Source: Labilibacter marinus
GTDB taxonomy: Bacteria > Bacteroidota > Bacteroidia > Bacteroidales > Marinilabiliaceae
Direction of reading: 5' to 3'
Length of the DNA stretch: 64,000 nucleotides
NCBI RefSeq assembly: GCF_001659685.2
Contig: NZ_LXYE02000034.1
Span: 1-64,000 of the forward strand
Both the position numbers and the translations under genes were made by a program. The notes beneath the pieces were generated by a model, which saw only the letters and a program-made list of their open reading frames with translations, had not been told where the DNA came from and did not search any database. Every line of letters starts with the position of its first letter. The first letter of the stretch is position 1. Of the stretch, positions 44,503-51,589 are shown piece after piece.

Positions 44503-47250
44503 GTGTTTAAAAGAATAATAAGTAAACTGCATTTATATCTTGGTCTGTTTGCAGGTATCGTCATTTTTATGGTTTGCCTAACGGGCGCATTATATACCTT
44601 TCGTACACAAATTGAAAATGGCATCAATTACAATAAGGTATTTGTAAAAGCTCAGGAACAAGAGCGTTTACCTCTGAATGTTATAGCCGATAAATTAGAG
44701 CAACAAGGACTTGAAATGACCAGTCTTACCTATTATGATGCCAAAAACAGAAGTATAGAGCTTTATTATAAAGATATAGAGGGAACTAGTTCCGGTTTTT
44801 TATATATAAACCCATATACAGGAGAATCGTTAGGTGGAAGGAACACTGTATTAAGCGGCTTTTTTAATGTGGTATTATCCTTACATAAAAATTTGCTGCT
44901 AAGTAATATTGGGCGCACATTGGTAGGGTATTCCATTTTAATATTTGTATTTATGCTGCTTTCTGGCTTTATATTATGGTTGCCTCAAAGGTGGAAAGCC
45001 ATAAAAAGAGCTTTATGGATTAAAAGAAAAGAAGGGACTTCTCGATTTATACTAGACTTACATAATGTATTGGGCTTTTATTCCATCCCTATTTTATTAT
45101 TGATTTCAGTAATGGGTTTGTATGTGGCATTCCCGTGGGTAAAAAGTGCGCTTATTGTAAGTATGGGAGGAAGTCCTGTAATATCGCAGGGGTCATCAGA
45201 TGATAATACAGAAGTCAATGATGAATTATCCGCTTCGTTTGCTGCCTCATTGGCCAAAATAATCGAGCAAAAGGAGGATGAGACAAAGGAGTTAAATCAG
45301 CATGTTTTATCTTTAGATAGCATAGTATTGGTTTGTAACGAGCTACTTCCTTACTCAGCTATCACTACCATAAACCTACCTGATTCAGAAAATAATTGGA
45401 TAAAAGTAAGTAAGATTAACCGCGAAAATTTTTTAAGAGCTTTACTACCGGATGTGGTGGAATTAAACAAAAAAGGGGAGCTTAAACACCTGGAGTTATT
45501 TAAAGATAAAAGTCTTAGTGAGCAGTTTATTGCTTTGTCGCTGCCTTTGCATACAGGTGAAATTTTGGGATGGCCAAGTCTTATATTGTATTTTATAGCT
45601 TGTTTAATAGCCACTTCCTTGCCTGTAACCGGTACGTTGTTGTGGTATAGGCGACAAAAAGCCCAGACTAAGTTTAAATTGCCTAGGCAAGGTAAAGCAA
45701 ACAGCAAAGGGCAAGCAGGTACTATTCAAAAGAATTGGTTGATTGTGTACGCTACCAAATCGGGTAATTCAAAGCTAGTAGCACAAAAGGCACAGCATTA
45801 TCTACAAAAACATCATATTCAGGTTAGATGCGAGAATATGGCGCAGATGGATTTGAGTCAACTGACGGTGTTGAGTAAGTTAATGGTGGTGATGAGTACC
45901 GATGGGGAAGGTGTTCCTCCTTCTTCGGCGAATGCTTTTTTCAATTACTTGGATAAAGAAGCATCGCAGCTAGGGCATCTAGAGTATGCCATTTGTGCAT
46001 TGGGCGATTCTTCTTACGAGCACTTTTGTGAGGCAGGTAAATTGTTAGAATCCAAGCTGACCCAACTTGAGGCTAAAGCCTTTGTTCCTTCGGTACATTG
46101 TGATGCTGATTTTGGAGAGTATGCTTCAGAATGGATCAAAACAGTTACACAGGCGCTTTTACCAAAGCATTCAGAAAATAGCCACTTAGCGGATATGCAT
46201 ATGGATATCGCGCAGGAGTACAGAGCAAGGGTTCATCGGGTAGAACGCTTGTCAAAGACATCGGATAAACCGTGTTATCATCTGGTTATAAAATCGGATG
46301 AGCCAATCAATGAAATTAAGCCTGGCGACTCCATTGAAATTAAGCCTGAAAACCCTGATTGGATTGTACAAGACTTATATATGAAGTTGGGCGATGAGTT
46401 GCAACCCGACTTATATCCGTATTTAAAAAAAGAAGTAGAGTTGACTTCCTTAACCAGAAAAACGGCCTCACAATATCAGTTGCTTACTGCGGATAAAAAG
46501 TTAAAAGCCATGATGGATGATAAAATAAAAGCCAAGGAATATTTTTCAAAGGCTAATTTTATCGACCTGTTAAATGATTTTCCTACTGAGCTAGAAACAT
46601 ATCAGATAAAACAAGTATTACCACGCATTAAAAGTCGATTTTATTCTGTTGCTTCATGTACCGATGCGCATCCCAACGAAATTCATCTCACCGTTAAGGC
46701 CATTCGCTTTTTATTTAATAATAGTCAACACGAAGGTGCTGGTTCCATCCAGATAACCGAGAAATTAAAGGAAGGAAGCGCTTTGTCGTTCAAGCATTAT
46801 TCAAACCTAGAATTCAGACTTCCTGAAAGTATAAAGCCTATTATTATGATTGGGGTGGGAACAGGAATAGCACCAATCATGGCTTTTTTGCAGAACTATA
46901 AACATCGTAATATTAAAAATAAATGCTGGTTGATTTGGGGTGATAAAAACAGCCAAAGCGATTATTTGTACGAAAAAGAGTTGGCTGCTTATAAACTGGA
47001 TAATACCCTGAAAAACCTAGATGTTGTATTTTCTCGTGATGGAGATAAAAGGCTGCATGTACAAGATATATTGCCCAATTATAAGGGAGAAATAAGCAAC
47101 TGGCTACAACAGGATGCGCACATTTACGTATGTGGTTCTATTGATATGGCTACAGAAGTAAAAAGCACCTTATCGGCCATGCTCAGTTCAAATGCCACCA
47201 GCATGGGTAAGCTGTTAAAAGAGCAGCGTTATCATGAGGATGCGTATTGA
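44503..47250 (+). CDS. PepSY membrane reductase fused to flavodoxin and FAD/NAD(P)H reductase
   Basis: The 915-residue protein begins at GTG. Residues about 1-390 are a PepSY-associated membrane domain with four spans (KLHLYLGLFAGIVIFMVCLTGALYTFR; FVFMLLSGFILWLP). Residues about 405-555 are a flavodoxin domain (YATKSGNSKLVA, STDGEGVPPSSANAF, LGDSSYEHFCEAGKLL). Residues about 570-915 are a CysJ-like FAD and NADPH domain (RFYSVASC, GVGTGIAPIMAFLQNY, YVCGSIDMATEV). Electrons would pass from NADPH through FAD and FMN to the membrane part, which probably reduces ferric siderophore or heme iron in the periplasm. It is the last gene of the uptake operon. Confidence 0.9.
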   Translation: MFKRIISKLHLYLGLFAGIVIFMVCLTGALYTFRTQIENGINYNKVFVKAQEQERLPLNVIADKLEQQGLEMTSLTYYDAKNRSIELYYKDIEGTSSGFLYINPYTGESLGGRNTVLSGFFNVVLSLHKNLLLSNIGRTLVGYSILIFVFMLLSGFILWLPQRWKAIKRALWIKRKEGTSRFILDLHNVLGFYSIPILLLISVMGLYVAFPWVKSALIVSMGGSPVISQGSSDDNTEVNDELSASFAASLAKIIEQKEDETKELNQHVLSLDSIVLVCNELLPYSAITTINLPDSENNWIKVSKINRENFLRALLPDVVELNKKGELKHLELFKDKSLSEQFIALSLPLHTGEILGWPSLILYFIACLIATSLPVTGTLLWYRRQKAQTKFKLPRQGKANSKGQAGTIQKNWLIVYATKSGNSKLVAQKAQHYLQKHHIQVRCENMAQMDLSQLTVLSKLMVVMSTDGEGVPPSSANAFFNYLDKEASQLGHLEYAICALGDSSYEHFCEAGKLLESKLTQLEAKAFVPSVHCDADFGEYASEWIKTVTQALLPKHSENSHLADMHMDIAQEYRARVHRVERLSKTSDKPCYHLVIKSDEPINEIKPGDSIEIKPENPDWIVQDLYMKLGDELQPDLYPYLKKEVELTSLTRKTASQYQLLTADKKLKAMMDDKIKAKEYFSKANFIDLLNDFPTELETYQIKQVLPRIKSRFYSVASCTDAHPNEIHLTVKAIRFLFNNSQHEGAGSIQITEKLKEGSALSFKHYSNLEFRLPESIKPIIMIGVGTGIAPIMAFLQNYKHRNIKNKCWLIWGDKNSQSDYLYEKELAAYKLDNTLKNLDVVFSRDGDKRLHVQDILPNYKGEISNWLQQDAHIYVCGSIDMATEVKSTLSAMLSSNATSMGKLLKEQRYHEDAY

Positions 47251-47263
47251 TGGGGTTTAATGG

Positions 47264-47332
47264 CCAAAGGTCTTAATGCAATAGTCCAGTGCGAAGCACT
47301 GGGAAAAAATCAATAAAAACTAGGAGTCTGAA
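47264..47332 (+). repeat. Hairpin repeat, related copy G
   Basis: GGCC-AAA-GGTC, then AATAGTCCAGTGC-GAA-GCACTGG, then GAGTC-TGAA-GGACTC. The order (short stem, AATAG lead, second stem) follows the composite repeat at 13.7-26.8 kb, with stems of different sequence. GGCC-AAA-GGTC recurs alone at about 51489. Confidence 0.55.
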
Positions 47333-47383
47333 GGACTCAAAGTATAAATTCATACCCTTCACCACGCAAACCATATAAAATGC

Positions 47384-47391
47384 TATTTTTG
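47384..47391 (+). promoter_or_regulatory. Candidate -7 box (TATTTTTG) of the EamA transporter
   Basis: An exact TAnnTTTG match 22 bases before the ATG at 47414. No TTG at ideal spacing. Confidence 0.4.
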
Positions 47392-47413
47392 ATCCTGAAA
47401 AAATGGTGCTAGC

Positions 47414-48289
47414 ATGACTAAAAATACGAATATAAAAAACCTGATTGAACTCAATATTGCAGTTCTTCTCATCAGTACTTCGGGTCCTTTGGGGCGTTAT
47501 ATTGATATGCCAGTAACCATTACCATTGGCATCAGAGCATTAATAGCGGGTATATTGCTTTTTTTATTTTGTAAGTGGAAAGGTTTTAATCTTCGTATAG
47601 AAAAGAAGGATAGAGGAATATTAGCTTTAAGCGGTCTGTTGATGGGGTTGCATTGGCTCACCTATTTTTATGCTTTGCGACTTTCAAACGTGGCTATCGG
47701 AATGCTTTCTATGTTTACCTTCCCCGTTATTACTTCCTTTCTGGAACCGCTGATTCTGAAAACTCGATTTCAGAAAATACAGATATTATTAGGTGCTTTG
47801 GTACTGTTGGGCGTGTACTTTTTAGTGCCCGAATTCGATTTTGAAAATGACTATTTTAAGGCCATTGGCATGGGGGTATTATCGGCACTGCTGTATTCAT
47901 TGCGTAATATCATCACCAAAAATAAAGTGAGTAATTATAACGGCTCCATTGTTATGATGTACCAGTTAGCCGTAATTGCCATTTGTCTTTTGCCCTTTTA
48001 TGCTGTGTTCGATATCCAAATTATCGCAGGCCAGTTAGCGCCTTTAATTGCGTTGGCTTTGGTAACTACCGCTATTGGGCATACCTTGTTTTTATATACT
48101 TTCAATAACTTCTCGGTGGCATCGGCCAGTATTATGAGCAGTTCTCAGCCTATCTACGGAATTCTGGTGGGTATTTTCTTTTTAAATGAATATCCTGATA
48201 TGAGTTCTATAATTGGAGGTTCGCTTATTCTTACTTCGGTTTTATTAGAAAGCTTAAGAGCTTATAAGAAAGGGGCGAAAAAGGTATAA
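47414..48289 (+). CDS. EamA/DMT-superfamily transporter
   Basis: The 291-residue inner-membrane protein has ten predicted spans in two EamA repeats (about 10-135 and 150-285). Typical motifs are LRLSNVAIGMLSMFTFPVITSFLEPLIL in the first and TAIGHTLFLYTFNNFSVASASIMSSSQPIYGILVGIFFLNE in the second. It exports or exchanges small metabolites; the substrate cannot be predicted. It is a lone gene between the uptake operon and the remnant region. Confidence 0.92.
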   Translation: MTKNTNIKNLIELNIAVLLISTSGPLGRYIDMPVTITIGIRALIAGILLFLFCKWKGFNLRIEKKDRGILALSGLLMGLHWLTYFYALRLSNVAIGMLSMFTFPVITSFLEPLILKTRFQKIQILLGALVLLGVYFLVPEFDFENDYFKAIGMGVLSALLYSLRNIITKNKVSNYNGSIVMMYQLAVIAICLLPFYAVFDIQIIAGQLAPLIALALVTTAIGHTLFLYTFNNFSVASASIMSSSQPIYGILVGIFFLNEYPDMSSIIGGSLILTSVLLESLRAYKKGAKKV

Positions 48290-48440
48290 AAATTAAAGGG
48301 ACAGAGGAATGTTTCGCATAGGGCGGAGAGCTTTTTTATTGTTTTCTCTCTATTGGCATCGTTATATTTCTGGTCTAATTACTTAACCCCTGCCATATTA
48401 AAGATGTATGAAGCATTCTACAATACCTAAAACTAATGTA

Positions 48441-48767
48441 ATGAGAAAAACAATATTAACAGGCCTAATCCTCTTTACTGTAATTTTTAATTCATCGACT
48501 CAGCAATTCTACGAGGGAGAAAGTTACAAAAGGCAGCATGAAGTTTCTGATGCTAAGGTTGTATGTGGAATTATTGATACACAACATGATGTGGGTGGGT
48601 GGCCTCAACTAAAAAGTATGCCTGCTCCAAAAGATACAGACCATGACGGCATGCCTGACAAATGGGAGGATAAAAATAACATGGATAAGTTAAATCCTGA
48701 TGATAGAAATAAAGTTTCATCGGATGGATATACCATGTTGGAAGTATATTTAAATAGTATTAGATAA
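48441..48767 (+). pseudogene. Internally deleted pectate-lyase-type protein (signal peptide plus C-terminal tail)
   Basis: From ATG at 48441 the frame encodes a normal signal peptide (MRKTILTGLILFTVIFNS), then jumps straight to what is normally the last ~80 residues of Bacteroidota pectate lyases. Those are DAKVVCGIIDTQHDVGGWPQL followed by DTDHDGMPDKWEDKNNMDKLNPDD and DGYTMLEVYLNSI. The roughly 350-residue beta-helix between them is missing, so the product (108 residues) has no catalytic site. The frame across the junction is intact, so it may still be translated. An upstream ATG at 48408 adds 11 non-signal residues. Confidence 0.75.
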
Positions 48768-48821
48768 TAGCACGGCAGCATATCCAATTTATCGTCACAT
48801 ATAAACTTGAAAAAAAGGAAA

Positions 48822-49409
48822 ATGAATAATATAACATTTGTAATACTAATGATTGGGCTGTCTTTTAGCTATGCTGTAAATGGACAATCGAATAATAAAT
48901 ATGAGAAAATTTGGAGTTCAACAGACAGGTTAACAGAATCAGATTTTCAACTTGATATTGAGTCTTCAGATTCAAATCCCTGTTTCGCTCAGTTTTCTAT
49001 GAATTACTCTGTAACGGGTTTAGATTTTATGACTAAAAACTTCAATAAGAAAGTTGAAAACATAATGTATATGAATGCTTCCTGGTTAAACAAAAATGCG
49101 ACTGACAAGCAAAATTTCATTCGGTTTCAACAAATATTATTCGACCTCTCAGAAGTATATGCGAGAAAATTCAGGAAACAATTACTCGTTAATAGAAAGA
49201 AAATTACGCAAGGAATTCAAATTGTTGAAGAAATAAATAGTCAAATAACAAAAGAACTTACCGAAGAACGAGCCCAGTTTCAGAATGAAAGTAATGGGGG
49301 CAGAAAGATTGAAGTTTATGACCAATGGGAAAAGAAAATTGAAAGTGAACTTAATGCTTTAATGGAGTTTAGACATGAAAATAGTAAAAAGATTAAAATT
49401 GAAAAATAG
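48822..49409 (+). CDS. Small secreted protein, DUF922-like at most
   Basis: About 195 residues with a signal peptide (MNNITFVILMIGLSFSYAVNG). The body is a short beta-rich part followed by long charged helices (LLVNRKKITQGIQIVEEINSQITKELTEERAQFQNE), which may form a coiled coil. I do not recognise the family firmly; the W..DRLTESDF..FS start and the ASWLN/LLFDLSEVYARKFRK region recall DUF922-type proteins. The frame is open 5 codons upstream with a TTG, but ATG at 48822 starts the signal peptide. It follows the pectate-lyase remnant by 54 bases. Confidence 0.55.
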   Translation: MNNITFVILMIGLSFSYAVNGQSNNKYEKIWSSTDRLTESDFQLDIESSDSNPCFAQFSMNYSVTGLDFMTKNFNKKVENIMYMNASWLNKNATDKQNFIRFQQILFDLSEVYARKFRKQLLVNRKKITQGIQIVEEINSQITKELTEERAQFQNESNGGRKIEVYDQWEKKIESELNALMEFRHENSKKIKIEK

Positions 49410-49885
49410 AATAGCCTACATATAATAAATTACCTAGAACCTTTTAAAGTCAATAACTCACAACAAAGCCGTTGAATTGGTAGCGCATCACTTATAGTGG
49501 AATTTTGGTTTCAAATTACATTTAATATGAAGAAGGAAATTCCTGGACGAAATGATTCAGGCCTTTACGAGAATTATGAAAATTGAGTGGCGCGTTTACA
49601 AAATACTGCAAGTGATATAATCAGAATTAAGGTGCGTAAAAAAAAATACCTGAAAGACTTATAGAGGGTGTTTGATAACTATATTTTTTCCCCTGCTTCT
49701 TTTATCAAAACACCCCCTAATATTGCACCTCTCTCCAATTATTTTTGTTTTCAAGAATTATAATAAGGGCTGTTCATCATGTTGTATTAAAATTCATTAT
49801 TTCAAAATTACATCTCTTATAGTATAAGTATAAAACCTGCATGGATTAATTTCTGTGAGATACCGTGTAACAAATAATTATATCA
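49410..49885. other. Intergenic with terminator-like hairpin
   Basis: GGGTGTTTGATAA (49666-49678) pairs with TTATCAAAACACCC (49702-49715), one bulged base, about 260 bases after the stop. The rest shows no gene; only a 19-codon frame at about 49528 is open, and it is not convincing. Confidence 0.5.
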
Positions 49886-50017
49886 ATGAGAGCTACTTTC
49901 TATAACGGAAATAAAACATTTTCTGCAGAGCCAGCAGAAAAGCAGGATCCTAAATCAGATGAGGTAAGAATTAAAGTTGCCTATTGTGGTGTAGTTTGTA
50001 AAAACCTTAAATTTTAA
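49886..50017 (+). pseudogene. 5' stub of a zinc-dependent alcohol dehydrogenase
   Basis: The frame MRATFYNGNKTFSAEPAEKQ..DEVRIKVAYCGV is the conserved N-terminus of a zinc MDR dehydrogenase. The next residues should be CGTD..H, the catalytic-zinc region. Instead the sequence changes at about 49991 to VCKNLKF and stops at 50017, three bases before the ATG of the GH117 gene. The remaining ~300 codons are absent from the window. The junction probably marks the edge of a deletion or of the inserted second polysaccharide locus. Confidence 0.75.
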
Positions 50018-50020
50018 AAA

Positions 50021-51391
50021 ATGAAATACAAAATATTTACAATAGCTACATTGTTATTTGTTACAACAGTTGTGCTCTCTCAAACAAAAAGCGCAGCTAC
50101 ATTAAGGTTAGAAGCGCATCAATCAAGCGGTAATTGTGATGTTGATATTCCAACAGATAATCCAGATTGGAATTTAGAATTTGAGGTAAGAGATTTAACC
50201 GGTGATTTAGCTCCGAATGATTATTATACAAGACGTGATCCAAGTTCAGTATTAAAAGTAAATGGTAAATACTATGTCTGGTATTCTTATAGTTTAACTA
50301 ACGGAGTCGGTAAGGTATCGGCATGGGATTTAAACGACTTGTATTTTGCTACCTCAACAGATGGTTATCATTGGACGGAACAAGGTGTAGCGGTTGCACG
50401 CGGACCAGAAGGTTCATACGACCACAGGTCAGCTTTTACTACTGAAGTTTTTTACCACGATAATATATTTTATCTAGTTTATCAAGCTTCAGATACTGAA
50501 GAAAACCTAAATAGCAATAATACCGTTGCTATGGCTTATTCAAGCTCAGCAGATGGACCTTGGACTAAACTGGAGGACCCTATCCTTTCTCCATCATCTG
50601 AACAATCAGTAGCATTTGATAAAAATACGGTACACGACCCATGTATTATTTATTTTAAAGGTAAATTTTATATGTATTACAAAGGTGAAGGTAATGAATC
50701 AGCCGTTTGTAGTTACGATACTCAAATTTGGGGAACGAGTAATAAACAAGTTAAATGGGGTGTTGCTATTGCGGATAATGTTACCGGACCGTATGTTAAG
50801 TCAGCCTATAACCCTATTACAAATACTGGACATGAAGTTTGTGTTTGGCATTCTGGAGAAGGCTTGGGTATTATGTTACACCAAGATGGACCTGAATACG
50901 GTACAACACAATATTCTTCGGATGGTATAAATTTTGAAATCATGGGTAAAGTTGATTTTCCTTTAAAAAATCCGCGTAACTCTACCTATCCTGAAGCTGC
51001 AGGTTTGTATAGATCAGAAACATCTAATAATTCTCCAGTGTCTGGAGTTTCTTGGGGTGTGAGTCATGTTTTAAACTGGGGAGGTACATATGGATCGTGG
51101 ATGTACATACGACGTTTTGACCTTAAAAATCCTCCTGCTAGTATAGAAGATATTAAAAAGATATACGGCGTAAATATTTATCCAAATCCAGCAACTGACA
51201 CTATTAATATAGGTAATTTTAACGGTGGAACAGTGGTGTTATATAGTATTAATGGCGCGATATTAAAAGAACTTGATGCTTCTCAAATAAAAGATGGTAT
51301 TGATGTGAGTGCTTTTACTTCAGGAATTTATTATTTGTTATTTAAAACAGAGAAGGGAAATTATGGAACAAAAGTGATTATAAAATCATAG
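50021..51391 (+). CDS. GH117-type 3,6-anhydro-galactosidase with T9SS tail
   Basis: The 456-residue secreted protein has a five-bladed propeller that matches the Zobellia AhgA family from memory. Blocks in order are RRDPSSVLKVNGKYYVWY, GSYDHRSAFTTEVFYH, KNTVHDPCIIYFKGKFYMYYKGE, KWGVAIADNVTGPYVKS, NPITNTGHEVCVWHSGEG, MLHQDGPEYGTTQYSSDGINFEIMG and GVSWGVSHVLNW. D73 (base), D206 and H271-E272 align with the family active site. Known members remove 3,6-anhydro-L-galactose from agar oligosaccharides, and others act on related galactans. Residues about 380-456 are a T9SS sorting domain (VNIYPNPATDTINIG..GIYYLLFKTEKGNYGTKVIIKS). The ATG lies 3 bases after the dehydrogenase stub. Confidence 0.9.
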   Translation: MKYKIFTIATLLFVTTVVLSQTKSAATLRLEAHQSSGNCDVDIPTDNPDWNLEFEVRDLTGDLAPNDYYTRRDPSSVLKVNGKYYVWYSYSLTNGVGKVSAWDLNDLYFATSTDGYHWTEQGVAVARGPEGSYDHRSAFTTEVFYHDNIFYLVYQASDTEENLNSNNTVAMAYSSSADGPWTKLEDPILSPSSEQSVAFDKNTVHDPCIIYFKGKFYMYYKGEGNESAVCSYDTQIWGTSNKQVKWGVAIADNVTGPYVKSAYNPITNTGHEVCVWHSGEGLGIMLHQDGPEYGTTQYSSDGINFEIMGKVDFPLKNPRNSTYPEAAGLYRSETSNNSPVSGVSWGVSHVLNWGGTYGSWMYIRRFDLKNPPASIEDIKKIYGVNIYPNPATDTINIGNFNGGTVVLYSINGAILKELDASQIKDGIDVSAFTSGIYYLLFKTEKGNYGTKVIIKS

Positions 51392-51509
51392 ATGTTTTTT
51401 TTATACAAAAAGGGTTCAAATATCCATGGGTATAAAGGTACAATGGTAATGAGCTGCACAAAGGGTCTAGAGGTTTTAGGATTATAAAGGCCAAAGGTCA
51501 AATAAAAAT

Positions 51510-51545
51510 AGAGACAGGATTTAAAATAAAACCTGTCTCTTACTT
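51510..51545. terminator. Bidirectional terminator between convergent genes
   Basis: AGAGACAGG (51510-51518) pairs perfectly with CCTGTCTCT (51532-51540), followed by TACTT. It lies between the GH117 stop (51391) and the minus-strand fusion gene (51590). Confidence 0.65.
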
Positions 51546-51589
51546 ATCAATTAATCTTATGTTCAGTTTCAACTGTTATAACTGAGCCT

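Noticed and set aside
49528-49590. 19-codon frame MKKEIPGRNDSGLYENYEN as a small peptide gene
   Set aside because: Too short, no conserved pattern or ribosome-binding context, and it lies in decayed sequence.
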